From NCBI GenBank assembly GCA_907165065.1, contig OU015527.1, positions 19,667,686 to 19,731,685 of the forward strand: a stretch of 64,000 nt of DNA. The letters run 5' to 3'. The DNA comes from Caprimulgus europaeus (lineage: Eukaryota > Chordata > Aves > Caprimulgiformes > Caprimulgidae). Under the pieces are notes generated by a model, which saw only the letters and a list, made by a program, of their open reading frames with translations, was not told the origin of the DNA and searched no databases. Position 1 is the first letter of the stretch, and the number at the start of each line of letters is the position of its first letter. Of the stretch, positions 37,323 to 52,322 are shown in pieces. A program made the translations under genes and the position numbers.

Positions 37323-40300
37323 TTTTAAATAAATATAGTGATGTTATAAAGACATTTATCCATACATATTGAAATTATTTAATGAAGACATAATCTTTAA
37401 CTTCACTTACCCTCTATCTTAATAAGTTTATTAGCAAATATATACATATGAAGTAATGGTTTTAAAGACTCTCACCATCTGGTGGCAACTGTTTTTAGAT
37501 AAAGATAATGATTTTGAAGAAACTGTAATACATGGAAATAAATATTACAAATTTCTTAGTGGTATTTCTATGCCTTTAGTCACAGAATATTCTTACATAT
37601 TGACCTTCCCACTCTACTATTAAATAAATTAATTCATTGACATATGCAAGTTTTCTATACAAGCTACTACTCCAGAATACCTGTATCCTGTGTATGACAA
37701 GTTTATTCTTAATAATTGTTAGTCGGATATAATAATCTAGGGGGGAAATTTTGGTTTGGATGCAACGGATGCCAGATACAGAGCTTCTCAAACTTGTTTG
37801 TTCTTAGCCAAAGGAAAACATCTCTTGTGGTTTGCTGTATGACAACTTGCCCAAAGGAGGAAAAATAATGCTCTCACTTCTTATGGCTTAAGTTAATGTT
37901 ATGCACTTTTGTTAAGTTTGTCAGGGGCACGTGGTCAAAAAGGAAATTGTTATCCTATCCAAGTTTTTGCTGTGATAATTACACTGGGAATTCAGTTCTG
38001 GAAGGCTTATAGGGTAGTTCCCCAACAGAGTAATGCAGTCATAGTTTGTCTCTTCTCAAAAGACGACAGGAAGATCATCAAAGAAAAAGGGCTTTTGTAC
38101 TCTAAGATAAGGAGTTCAACCATTTATTTTTCACTAAATGCCCCTATACTCTAGTTTATTATAGACTTTGTGAAGACAAGATTTTTCCAGAACTTGGCTG
38201 CAAAACGAGTTACCCTACTGAACAACTAGTTCCATTTTGCTTTTGATAAAGCCTGAATCTATACCCTTACTCTTGAAACAGTTTTGCTGTGCAGAATGGA
38301 AGCCAAGATTCACTTGGTTATGAAGAGATAGCATATCCCTGTCATATTGATATAATGTGAGCCAGAAAACCTTTGGTATTTAGTCCCTACTACAAGGATA
38401 ATTGATGTACTCTACATGAAAGAAAGACTTAATAATCAGTCTCTGACATAAGTTTTAGAACTTCAAAAACAAAGGTGCAGGCTACCAAGGCATATTTTTC
38501 TCTTGTTGCAGCAATGCAGCTGTACGCTTTCCTGCAGGCTGCTTTCACAACATTCAGTATAGACAGACTCTTGTTTTGTGAGAATTTGTAACAGACTTGT
38601 TGATTTTTGGGTGCCACCTAAAATTTCCAGAGTTTTTACAGGCAATCTATGGAGGTACCACTGAATTCTCTAAGTACAGTGTTGCAAAACCTAAGTCTCT
38701 AGATATAATCTTTGATGTACTATTTATGTACCGTATGAGTGTACTCACTCAGCTATATTGGTGATGGGAAGTACACAACTGCATAATGACTCTGCATATG
38801 TAAGTGAAAATAGAGAGGGAGTAATGAAGAGAAAAAATCAAGGGAAAAACTACATAATGGAGGAATGGTAGTAAAATTAATAGGTAACAAAGTCTGCTGC
38901 TGTTGCCACTTCAGTCCTTAAATGAACCATTATGTATCGTAATGTTTATACATGTGTTATAATAACTATTTTCTCAGTCCTTAAACTACCCTATCATATG
39001 TCAAGTGAAAAAATAGCACCAAACACAAATAGATGATGTATCAATTTTTTTGTCTATTTAACCTTCCATTGTATTTTCCCAAGAGGGTCTTTTCATTGCG
39101 GGTTACATTCTCCTGATTATATTACATCTGTGCATGGATTAATTTGCACATATTAAGCATTGTGGCTATCAAAATAATAAGGACTACTTTTACAGTCATT
39201 GAAAGACTCCTTTCTACGCTTCAGTGCTGGAATTTAAACCTCACAGAACTTTTCAGATGATTACTGTCTTCTATGGGTTTCTTTTAAGAAATTACATTCT
39301 TGATTTTCATAACTTCATTTTCTAAAGGATGATGTTTTAAGAAAAGGTGAATCAAAACAACACCACTGGAGGAAAAGCACATCCAAGACATTTATTTCTT
39401 CTAAAGTTGTAATTGTATAAAATAACAAGCAGAATCAGTAAATTCCACTTCTGTCTAAATTACAGGTCTTCAGTGGTCAGTGATCAACTTCTAAAGTTGT
39501 TTTACTCAGAGCAGTGTAAACCTCACAGAGTTCAGAAAGAGTGGAAACAAACTTTCTAAAAGTGATCCTGAGAGGTCTAAATTTATAAGAGATTCATCTC
39601 AAGAAGAAATCAAGGGTTAAGGGTACATAATAGAGGGGTCTGAATATTATTATGAAGTGTTAAGCAGATATTTCAGAATCATAAGTTAAATCCGTAGTCC
39701 AATGATTTGTCATGGTTTTATCAACTATCAACCCACATGATGATAAAACATTAATCCTTCTGTATATATAGACTGTGATGTCTTACAAGCCCCCTACATT
39801 TCACTACTGTTAGTAAAACCTGTGATCCCATTTCAGGGATGGAAGGCAGAAAGGTTGCTGAATTTTTTGGTTTTCCCCTGAAAAGTAAAGGAATTGAAGA
39901 GTGATCTTGTGTGCTGAATAGTATATCAAACAAGCATGGGAGCAAAAGGAAAGAAAGAGAAGTGAAAGAACATTCTAAAATCCATTTCCACTTAAACTGC
40001 TGTAAATCCTGAGCCAATGTTACTGTCAGTCTTATCTGCTCCAAAGGATGATTTTAGGCAACCTACTTCTAAAGCCCATGTGTGAGCATTACCTAGGTTT
40101 TGCAACAGTACTTGCTGTATCTAATACAGACAAAAATGTGTCAGTGAGAAAGAGAGTAGAGACAGTTATACCTCAGCTAAAGGTCATAAAAAATAAAGGA
40201 AAATAATGTTAATTTAAAAAATATTTTCTGTAGTAAATGTAGCATACCGACACCTCATTACTACTGCTAATTTTTTAGTGTTGTGAATCCTTCATTGTAA

Positions 40301-43300
40301 AATGGCCAGTCAGAGTGGGAAGGTATAGGAAATGGACACAAATTGTTCCATTTGCTTCTATCTCTAGTTTATTAATTTTTGATATATAATTCTGTATATT
40401 TTTAACATGCTTTTCCTCACCTTTCTGTATAGGCTGATGTAATATGGGTAAAATACAGTGTTTCTCACTTTCTGCAGTCACCACACCACTGGATTCTGCA
40501 GAGATGTGCCACCAGTAGGACTACAGAACAAGATGATTTCTCCAAAGTAGAATGCTCCAAACGTATAATGCTTAGAGGAGATCCAAAGTGGACTGCATTA
40601 TTATCTGAATAATGCAGATAATTTCCCAGGGACTGAAAATATGAGTTTAGATTATTTTATACATCCCAACTACACTGGACAAAAGGTGAGTTAATTTGTG
40701 TGGGGCAAACCCCCATGCTTCCAAACTGGAACTAATTTTTCCCCCAACAAAAAGTATAGGAGTGTGTCTCATCCTTTTAAATGACCAAAGAGTTAAATTA
40801 CCATAGTTTAAACAAAAACAAAAAACAAAAAGCCCCAGAAAGCCATCCCCAAAACATTAAAAAAACCCCAAGGTCCAGGGCAGGGATGGGAGGGAGTGGG
40901 AAGGGGACACAGGCACACAACCAAACAAACACTTAATATTTGATCATGTTGTTAATACTGTAAGAAAATTAATTTCAAGACTGTTATAATGCTATTAATA
41001 TATTTTTTTAAACATACAAAAATCTCATATATGCAAGTGAAGCACACAGAGTTAACAATGAAAGATGTGAAAGAACTCAGAACACTTTACTTGATCATGA
41101 TTTCTGAATTACTAGGTGTTCAGCTCCCTTAAAGGTTTTTGGCAGTGAGCATAATTTAGATGTGAAGACAGATATGGACCAAAATCCTAATCTATCCCTC
41201 ACTACCATGTTATCTGTGATTTATAAGCCAAACCATACTATCTTGAAATAAGGTAACTCCTGTCAGTGCAATTTTTTTTTGTGTCAGCAATTCTCTGTCT
41301 CAAAATTGTAAGTTATTTCTGTTGTAGAGAAGAATGTCGCCTTGTTTAAGCTTTTTACGGTATTACAAGTTATTTTATTGTTTATGTTACTGTCTTACTA
41401 AGCTGGGAGAAAAGCATTTGGTTCAACCTGTTAAATCCAAGAATTAATCATTTCAGTTGAATGCCTGTTTTGAGTGCTTGTTAATGATATGAAAGCTCAA
41501 AAACTCATCAGCTAACCTTGCATAGGAATATATATTAATTATATATAGCTTTAAAAATAGAAAAAATACTTACTTTCTGTTGTGTGAGCTACAATCTTAT
41601 ATATAAGCAAGTCTTTACCTGCCTCAGGAGCACCTACTGATTTGTTTCAGTACAGATGGAGAGAACTGGAGTGAGATGCTGATTTCTTTCTTTAATGGTC
41701 TTCTGTTTTTCTGACTTCAATTTCTTTCTTCCAATAAAAGTTATGAAAGTAAAAAATGAAGTTTTAACCTTTTTGTGATGCTACATAGGGTTTTTTTTAC
41801 TACCTAGGGAATAGACTCAGTGATTTCCTGATGAGCACAGGCGATGCCACAGTTATTAGAAAGATATCTCCTTCATCACAGTCATTAAAGAATATATAAA
41901 ACAGTGTATAAAGTTGCACTGATTTAGCTTCAATTGTTTCTCAAATGCCTTTCTGAGATTTATTCTGAAAATGAAATTGGCAGAACTTTTAAGTGAGGCA
42001 TATTTATGTTGAAGCATATATATTATATATCACAACAGAACTGCATGTATCTGACACAAAAGTAGAGCAACATTACAAAAAGAAGCCTTGTGCAATAGGA
42101 GCCTAACTCTTAAAAATTCTCTTGAATTCTTGAAGTGATTCTTGACTGTTGTCCTTCCCATGCTTGATACAGCAGTGACTATGTCAGTTGCAGATAATAT
42201 TTGAAGGAAGCCTGAAATAAAATTGCACTGAGAAATAACATATATTTTATCACTGGCAAAGATAAAACAAGCTATATAGATCAACTAAACTTTTTAGGAG
42301 ATACAAATATAATTCTTAAATGATGTGGGGAACTATTAAAAATTTTAAAACCTGAGCAAGGTGGAAATAGTTAAGATTACAATCTTTACACAGTGCCAGC
42401 AAATAGAATGTTTCAAGTTTGTTATATTACACAGGAACAACGCAGTATTACTGAAACAATGCTGTATTACTGAAATCTCAAGTGAAAGAGGAATTTCCAT
42501 GTGGCTTTTGTACTGTGAACTGAATTATCATTTTGATGATATTGCAGATAAATGATAAAATGAATTAATATCTTTTGCTACATAAAGAAACACTAGATAT
42601 AAATAAAGTCATAGCTCTCCACTTCTTCTACACTTTTACATTTATTTCCCTAGCAGGCACATTCAGAGTGATAAAGAATATTACATTTCCCAATTAAGAA
42701 GATGATAAATGACTACTTGCAAAGTATAGATAGAACAACACTACAGAAAGTCAAGTTTAATAGATAACCAACATATTCCATTATTAAATTTCAAGCTTTT
42801 TAAATGATCAAGCTTTCTCAGACCAAGAAAAGAAAGCATACAGTGTTAAAGAGCCACAGATAAAATACCTGGCTATAGCATCTCTCACACCATTCTTAAT
42901 TTCTTCTCCTCCCTCTCACCTCCTCCATAATGGCCTCTGAGCCACAAGAACATACCACAAGTACACCATATACTCACTACATACACTATCTCTTGGCTTC
43001 AGGTCAATTCAGAAGACATCATTTTTTTTAAAAGAGTAAGAAAATGGGAGAAAATAAATATAGAGCTGCACACTACTGTTGTCCAGAATAAACTCATGGA
43101 GTGAGAAACCAAAAGTTATTTACAGAGGAAAAAGAAAAACCTCCATGTGAGAAAGACAGTCTAAAAAACTCCAGTACAAACACCTGAAGAATTGTGACTT
43201 ACCTATATAACAAGGAAGCTGGAAATGCTTGTTCTGTGTGCTGACTCAAAATTGTATTGAGGTCAGTGTTTTGCTAGGTCTCTACCATTTGAGCAGTTTC

Positions 43301-43940
43301 AAGTTAGCATCAGACCTCTTCATAGTTTGGGTTTTTCCACTTTGTTTGTCTGTCTTCTAAATTTTAAATTAGCTTCTGTGCATTCCTGTATCTGCAGGAA
43401 GTGTCATACCATGTTTATTCCCTTTTGTATATTTCTAGTTGGTATTGTATTACCTAAACCTCATACAAATGCACACTTAATACAAGAGAATGAGAGAAAT
43501 ATATATAAAATGGACATAGAAGTAGGAATTGAACATGTAAACCTAGGTAAACATTTAAAGTTAAAATACATTCCATTCAAAAAGAAAACTTTGTGCTATA
43601 ATGTAGAAAGTAGATTTACAAGTCAACATTTCTAAGAGACATGTACATATCCAGATGTATTATAGTCCCAAGTAACTGATCTGATGATGACTATCATCTC
43701 ATCTAAAATCTGTGCTAAGTAACATATTACCGAGGTTCCAATTGCTGCCTACAAACTGCATCAGCTTAGAAACAATAAAATATTAAACAGTCCCAAAATA
43801 TTACCAGTAACAGGAAAGACCTTGGGCAGGTGTTCTCAGTTGAAGAGATGATACATCGCAGTAGATATGTTGCATTTATTTCTCATCCCAAACATAAATA
43901 ATGTAATTTTTGTACCTTGATTAGCATGCATTCAGACTTT
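37323..43940. other. AT-rich non-coding DNA, nothing recognised
   Basis: These 6.6 kb contain no frame over about 105 codons and no element that I can name. A-rich and G-rich low-complexity patches occur at 40805-40910. Confidence 0.5.
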
Positions 43941-44844
<904 letters not shown>

Positions 44845-47800
44845 CTGCATGGCACTGACAGAATTCTGCAATGTAATGAAGCAGGGAAAAATATATAAAC
44901 AAATTTTTGGTCCCCTCTTTCACCAGTATTTCTCTTAACATTCCTTTTGAGAGCTTAGGCTAAATTTAAATCAAGTATTCACATAGTATCTATAATTTCA
45001 CCATGATTATTAACATGGTAGATTTGTAAATAATCAGTCCTACACCTGGAAATACTTAAGAAGAAGCCAGGATACAAAAAGCCCAATTTTGTCTTGTTTT
45101 ATGAGTACTGCTTAGATAGAGCAGGAGAATACACACATGTGAAGCTTAAGTAATGAGTAGATAATTAAGCTAGAGCGTTTATATTTTTAAAGGCAGAAAA
45201 AGAAGCTGATATGCTTTGTTTCTAAGTGTAACAAAACCCTTTTTTTTGTGATGCATAAATCTAAACTACTTACTACCAACCCCTGCATACTACAAACAAG
45301 TACATGTGTCAATCTTGCAGCAACAAGTATACATAGTACTTTGCAAAGGAGTGGGAGTTGTAACTAACCAACCGCCACCTTAAATCCCTTGAAATCAATT
45401 CCAATTACTACCAAAGAACCTGAAAAACAATTACATTATTCTATTTTAGTAAACAATATTATTTTTGCTTCTTCTTAAGAAACAATCAAGGAAATGTTTG
45501 GGTCTCATGTAATATCCAATTATCCATATATTGCAACAATTACAGATATAGGAAGCTAAAACAACCTACAGCTACCAGTAAAACCCTGAGAGGACATGCT
45601 CCACATGTTCAGGATACCTAAGACCCTTAAAAATGAGAAATTAACTGTCTTAAAATCCACTAAAGGAATAGCATCCTAAGCAGTTGCCTTTTTAAAAGAG
45701 TCAAAGTCCTTCCCTTGTGCAGGTACTTACCACAATTATGTCCAGACCACCAAACACTAAAACTTACGGAAGGGCAAAAAGGCATGATATAACTGGTATG
45801 AAAAATGTGGCTTTCCAAAGCAATATACAGTGCTTATCCAGAAAGCAGTTGCCAGTACTACTATTGCACCATGTTCTTGTTCAATTGCACTGGAAGGACA
45901 CTTGCAATCGGATTCACAGCCTAAGTAGGACTTCAATTCACAGTGACATGGAAAACAGTAAAAGTTCTGTTCTGTGAGATTACCCCATGCTCTGTCTTTT
46001 CTTTTTCTTTCTAGAGTCAAGACTTAAGCAATGAAAAAGCAGCATGTTTTCTCTGCTCTATTTTTTTTTAATTTCTCATTAAAAAAATAATTTCTGATGC
46101 TGACATACTGTCAGGATCATTTATTATTAAAAGGAACTTGCAAAATAAATGTCACCCATAATAAATGCAATAGGAGAAGATGACAAACAGGTGGGAAAGA
46201 GGAAAAGAATTTCTGATGTTAATAAAGCAGTTGAACATGTGATTATATAAATCTATTATTTTGTTTGTTAAGAAAAATGCTAGAGTTCCGATCTTACAGT
46301 CACAATTTCTCACCATTTTAATCTAATTTTATTATGATCTTTGCCTTGTTTATTTTAAGACTAAGGATAAAATATTGAATTTGACAATAAGACATTGAAC
46401 TTTGCTATGGTGTTATTTAAGCTTTTCATTGGTTTGCATTGCTCTGGTGGTTCACATTCATAACTTCAGTCGAAATACTGCCTTTTAATGGAAGGAAGCC
46501 TTTGTAACTAACACTTGTGAGAGGGATAATGCTGTCAGAATGAACGTTTAACCTAATCATCCATAAGAATTAATTGTCTGTTCATTGAAAAAATGGACAA
46601 GAAGTTTAAAGAGCCATGGTCATTTCATACTAATAATTTCTCTGCAGCTCTGATATGTCTCTTAAATTTTTGTTGGCTTGAAAATATTTTTCCTCTTACA
46701 AAGATAACTAAAGCTATCATTAAAAGCAGATTCTGTTTATGGTGATTATGGAAGCAGAAATCACTCATTTCAGGGAGCTTTGTCGTTTTACAAGATTCGT
46801 TCAAGACTTACCAGCAAAAAAGACTTTATATGTCTTTTGTCTTATCAGGACCAATAATTGCTAATTAAGCTGTCTTTTACTGGCCATCATTACACATACA
46901 TACCAAATCCATTGCTTCCATCGGTGTGTTTTAAGATTTAATATACTGTTATGTTTATACCTATCATCTTATAAACATCTCAAGTTTCTGTTTCTTCTTT
47001 CAGTGATTTTGAGCAGTGCTAATAGGTCACAATTTTAGTTTCCTGAACACTGCTTTATACCCACTTCCTCAAAAACGAGACTCCGTCTTGCAGAGGAGAG
47101 TTTAGTGAGAATTGCAATATTTCACACTGCAGAAGCATCAATTGATCCTGAGCTTACCCTACCAGCAAGAGCAGAAGGAAGCTCTTGGAAGATCAGCCAA
47201 AAGCAGCAGCAGCGTTTGGGCCTTCTCTAATCTCTGTTTTGAAGGAGCCAGGCAACTCTGAAATCTGTAAAGTACGTTTCTAATTCTCAATGGAGAACAA
47301 TGTCCTAAGATGTTAGATCTAACCTCTGAGATCAAAAGCTTTTATTGTTTTTTTCAGGAATAGGCCTAGTCAATATAATTAATGTGTTTGACACTTTCAG
47401 ACTCTCCAAAACATAGAATAGCAAGGCTTTACCAAAAATACTACTTGGTAGCTGCAACTACAGCAGTACATTATAATTCATCTTTCAAGTCAATTGCATC
47501 ATGCCAATAATTCTTCCTCACCTTTTACTGCAAATCTACTAAAGAATTCACTTCATGTAAAGATTAATTTAAAAATACACAAATTACTAGTATCCCAGAA
47601 GCTTAAAAACTAAGGGACTGCCAAAAGATTTCTCAGGATTCAAATAACAATCTGAGCTGCTGTAAAAATTACATATCCTATTAAGGTAGTCCAGCTACAA
47701 AAGACAGAATGAGGCATACAGTAAGCTAAAGAACTCAAATAATGTTGGGAACCAATGTGATGCAGGAGATTGTTAGAAGTGCAATATGACCTCTTAATAT

Positions 47801-49440
47801 TTCTTTTGTTTACGAAATATTAAAACAGAAAATTCAGTTGCATTTGAACCCATCTACTGGCTCTTTTTTTATCTCCTGTGAGTGTTCAGTAAAACACTCT
47901 CAAAAATAGAGAAAGATATAGCAGCATGGCTTCTAATGCAAGCATCCACTAGATGTTTGAGGACAGTAAGTCACTGACCCTATTCCTTCTCTTCCCAGAA
48001 GAGAAGCAGATATTTTAGAGAGAAATTTGGGGAATCATGACAGGATGGAAGGTAAGCTCTTCTCCAGCCTTTTAAAACAATGCTGTAAAATCATTAAGAT
48101 TAAGCTAGGGTAAATATTGTATTAAATATGCTCTGGCCAAATGTTTTGGCATACAAGACTGATATAAGGACAAGGTAGAAAATTACAGCCTACATCACCA
48201 AAGAAGGTTATATCCACACCTAGGGACGAAAGTACCTTGGTTGGAGACTCAGATACTGTCACAGCCCAAAGCAGATGCCTCTGCCAGTTTATCTACAGGG
48301 TTTGTTACTGCTCCTGACCTTGATGTGCCAGCTCACCTTTCTGGCTTGACCTTGACCCAGCCCTATTACCATCACCTTGTCAGAGAATAGGGACTGAGAG
48401 CTGCCTCCTCTGCCTGCCCTGCACTCTGGCTGGGGCAGTGGAATGGGACCCTGCTCTGTCAGCCTGTGGATCCCAGACTGTGCCCCACACCCTGCCCAGC
48501 CCTTGTGGCACCCTAACAGTCAGATCAAGAGTCCTTACACATTTGCATCCCAGTGTTCGGAAAAAAAATGTTCAAGTTCCGCATTCTTTTCAAGTTGTAC
48601 TTTTCACTGGCATCTGCAGCACTTCCAAAGACTACAGTAAAGAATGCTACATTTACATATTAAACAGGGGAAAATAAGCAGTGTTTCTATTTATATTTGG
48701 CAGAATTTCTAGCTAACAATTCAATGGCGGGTGGTAGAAGGCAGTGTCCCCACAAGCATTCATTTATATTCTCAATGCTTTTCTAAACCCATCATAATTT
48801 AAAAAGAATAAAATAAAACAATTGAACTTGAATTCCTCTCAATTTACAACTGCAGATTTTTTTAAAAAAATATTATTTAGGTTATTAAGGTGTTGCTGTC
48901 ACTCCTAGAACTCACAAGTTGAAGCTATAGCATTGCCAGACAATTGAGTGCCAACACATTTACAAGCAGCAATCTGTCATTCAGTTCATACTTGTTGCAT
49001 ATAATGACTTTGACTAAGAATTCATTTTTTTAGTTTATCACAAGGACAGAGAAGGAAATGTTTTTCACTGTTAGGCACATATTTTCTACCTTTTTTTCCC
49101 CTCATTCTGTACTGGAACAAAACTGTGACTTTAACTGGTAAGTCAGAGATTCTGGTTAAAGTTCGTAGTATAAATCAAAGCAAAGCAGAGAGATTAAAAT
49201 ATGTTTCCTAATGTTAAAGCTGGGTACCTGAAGAGCAAAATTGGAGTTTAAGGAACGAGATCTTTGTTTGCTTCAGACTGCAAAGTTGTATTGAAACTAC
49301 TAAGCTGAAATGTCCACAAAACTTTAGCAACAAAAAGAGGTAGATATGTTTATTTAATATTAAAGGTGTATATTACAAAGATAGAGTTTATTAACCAAAT
49401 GCACCTTGCAGCTGATTTAACTTCTTTCCTATGAATTATT
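44845..49440. other. Mostly AT-rich non-coding DNA
   Basis: No coding region is recognised. Two parts stand out. 46390-46930 is unusually complex for this window and contains homeodomain-like TAATTA/CTAATTAAG sites. 48240-48540 is a GC-richer patch (CAGCCTGTGGATCCCAGACT, CCTGCCCAGCCCTTGTGGCA) that could be part of an unnamed repeat. Neither can be assigned. Confidence 0.45.
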
Positions 49441-52090
49441 CATTTAAAGGCAGCCCTTCATGCATCCCTGAGGCTGAGCTCGAGTGGCCAGGAGGCAGCG
49501 GCTGCACATGCCTTGCACTCTGGCTGCTGAGACAGTTTGACCCAGGCCAGGCTTGGGCAACCACCAACTCTCCCAGCTCTGCCAGGGCACTGCCAGGCCC
49601 ATGGTATGATCCTACATGCCACTGCTGACGGTACAGCTGCAGGACATGGCTCCTGGCTGAGACCGACACACACGTGACACGAACACAGATCAAGGAGAAA
49701 ACTGCACTTTTATTGCATTCAGGGACAGCTGAAAAGTGGCAGCTCCTGAGACATCCAGGGCACTGGTCTTTGTGCCTCAAGAACAGTGGGCAGGCACTTA
49801 GCCAAAATGGCCCAGAGAAGCCCTGGCAAAGGGCTCTGGTCAGTGTGGCCAAGTAGGGCAAAAAACTCTCGGGGAAAAAAAAAGACCTTCTGGACCCTAG
49901 ACCCAAGGCACAAGTCACATCTTCATGCTGCAAGATCTGTGATCAGGCACTTAGGCAAAATCTCCCAGAGAATCCCTGGCAAGGGGCTGTACTCAATGCA
50001 CCCAAATGAGGCAAACACTTGCCGGGAGCCAGTGCCGACCTCCTCCAGTGAAAAAATTCCTTCCTGACCACAGACCCAAGGCACCCATGGCATCTTCATG
50101 GCTGCAGAGGAAGGAAAAAAAAACCCCTGGGGACCAGTGACAACCTGTCCCAGGGGGAAAAATTCCTTCCTGACCCCAGAGCTGGGGGTCTCGGTTGTTC
50201 CCTGTGCATGTGAGCAAGACCTGCCTCCTGGCCCTATGGGTGGTCACACCTACCAGGAATGCCACCACTGCCTGACCTCTATACTCTTGCAACCCAGATC
50301 CATCTTGGGGGCTTCCAAGATGGCAAAAGGCACCCAGCCTGATCAACCTTGAGGATGAGAACCCTCCTCTTGCCCGGCAGGACACCTGTGGGTGCTCCAA
50401 AGCCCTGGGCAAGATGCTGGCTCTGATACCCCTTGCAACATCTTTGCAGCCCATTCCTTAGTGTCACTGCTGCTGGCTGCACGGGGAATGAGAATGGTGA
50501 GCTTTGCAGTGCTCCTCAGGCACTGAGAACACATTCCCATGGTCTTGGCAGGCCACCAAGCCAACCTTTGCCCTTGCTATCCAGCTGAAAAGGCTTGGCA
50601 GCTGTGGGCACCTCCAGGTGTTTGTGGAACTTCTCGTCTCCCCAGCAGCTTGTCTCCATTCCCTGAAGGAAGGATGAAGCAGGATTTCCACCCAGCAGAT
50701 GCAAACTTGAATGTGTCCCTGCCAGGAGCAAGGACTGTGGCAGAGAACCTCCAGCAGCCTTGTCTAGCCTCGAGTCTTCCCCACTCAACCCCTCCAGTTA
50801 CTCCTACCAGGCCCTCAAAGAAGTCCTCTCCCATGCTGTGTGGTGGCCCCTGTCCAGCTCTGTCCCGATGGCACAGGCTGGGTGGTGGGGCACGAGAGCA
50901 TGCCCCTTTTGTCCTGCCTGGGCATGGCAATGCTGTGTTGCTGGGTGGTGGCACCATGATATGGACCTGGCGGGGCTCCCCGTGTTACAGTGGAGGGCCA
51001 CACAGGAGGAAGGTCTTTGGGGTGCTGGTCCTGAAGTGGTCCCCATGCTCAGGGCCTGGGGGCTATCTGTGCCTTGGTGGCCATGCACTGGGCACAACTG
51101 GGCTGGGTTTCCTCCCTGTAACCATCTGCTGCAGGCTCCTGGTGTCACCACAGCAGGACCAAGAGTCAGGTCACAGCCTGGCCCTGACCAGGGGCTTCTT
51201 GTGCTGTACCCCAAGCAGACAGGTGGCTCATTAGGCAAGGGCAATTGTGCCTGTGCTGTTAGCCTGGAGGAGTCCAGCAGAGCCCTTTCCTGACCGAGGG
51301 ACAAGGCAGTAGGACCCTTCAGCTGGGGCACCCCTTCTGTAAGCCATGCTCCTTCCCCAGGGCTTGTGTGAGCCGAGAACATCATCCAAAGTTTTGACAT
51401 GACATTAAGTCCTTGCAGGGGTCTCCTGCTCTGTTTGTCCTGTTCAAAAGGTGGAGTTATTGGACCAGGGAGTGTGGGAAACACCCTGTCCATCCTTGTA
51501 CTGCTGCAAAGCCACTTTCCCAAGCAATGGCCATGGCCTGAGTTTCTGCAGGAGAGGGCAGCCAGTACCTCTGGCACAGGGAGGGCTGCTGTACTTAAAT
51601 GCAACACTTCAAACAACAGACCACAGCACATGTCACTGCACTGAAAATTCATGCTATAGGCCCAGCTGAGACCTTGGTCCTTGAGAAGAAAAGCTGGCCT
51701 GAGAAGGCAGGCTAGCCCCTTTGCAACCGCCATCTTGAAACAAGTGTCACAGATGATGTCAGGCTCATTTTTGCTGGGGTTCCCCATTGTCCCCATTGCA
51801 CAAATACTGTTCTGAGTGCTCCAAGATGGAGAAGTCATGAGGAGGCCTTCTTGTTTCCCTCCCTACTCCCCTGCAAACTGCAAGTGGCACAGGAGAGGAG
51901 CGTCTCAGGGCAGAGCAGGGAGGGTGGAGGAGAAATGGGGGCGAGTATGTGATGTGCAGCAGAGCTTTGCCCACCACTCTGGTGCACCTTTCAAGTGCCT
52001 AAGCAGACGTGGATGGGAAGAAATATGGATGTGTGGAGCACAAGATGCTGGAAGCAGCTTTCAGTGCATGTCTGACCCCAGACCCAGGGC
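49441..52090 (-). other. GC-rich island of unknown origin, probably an unnamed retroelement; strand tentative
   Basis: About 2.6 kb is sharply GC-richer than its AT-rich flanks. Polyadenylation signals on the minus strand (AATAAA at plus 49708-49713, and another at 49387-49392) suggest transcription leftwards. The rightmost frame on minus (50804-51838, 344 codons) is the longest in the window outside the GAAA array, but its protein is proline-, serine- and cysteine-rich with no recognisable domain. The opposite strand is also fairly open, as expected from GC content. A diverged copy of the CTGACCCCAGACCC motif of the internal tandem repeat recurs at 52073-52086, suggesting that the whole block is one element. 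Alternatives are an ERV internal or LTR fragment, or the exon of a non-coding RNA. Confidence 0.4.
49779..50190. repeat. Tandem repeat of about 160 bp, two and a half diverged copies
   Basis: Unit one covers about 49779-49937 and unit two about 49938-50106. Both run GGCACTTAG.CAAAAT, CCAGAGAA.CCCTGGCAA, an AAAA-rich stretch, then CCTTC.TGACC, AGACCCAAGGCAC and CATCTTCATG. A partial third copy (50107-50190) keeps AAAAATTCCTTCCTGACC. Divergence between units is substantial, so the duplication is old or belongs to the element's ancestor. Confidence 0.75.
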
Positions 52091-52262
52091 ACAAATGGTA
52101 AGAGAGCTTGAGGTGGAGTGTTCATCCTTGGAGATATTCAGCAGCCATCTGGACATGCTCATGGGTAACCAGCTATAGCTGGGGCAGCTTGAGCATGGGG
52201 CTTGAACCAGATGACCTCCAGAGGTCTCTGCCAACCTCAACCATTCTGTGACTCTGTGATTA
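52091..52262 (+). mobile_element. CR1 3'-end fragment, plus strand
   Basis: A diverged CR1 tail: TTCATCCTTGGAGATATTCA, GGCTTGAACCAGATGACCTC, CCAACCTCAACCATTCTGTG, with a terminal ATTCTGTGACTCTGTGATT at 52242-52260. It touches the right side of the GC-rich island. Confidence 0.9.
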
Positions 52263-52322
52263 TAAACTTTAAGCACTTGAATTTTTTTCATGCTTAATGG
52301 ATCACCTTATTTAATGCCTAAT

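Noticed and set aside
50804..51838. 344-codon minus-strand frame as a host gene
   Set aside because: No domain, no splice context, low-complexity composition, and open frames on the other strand in the same GC-rich block. Kept only as part of an unidentified element.
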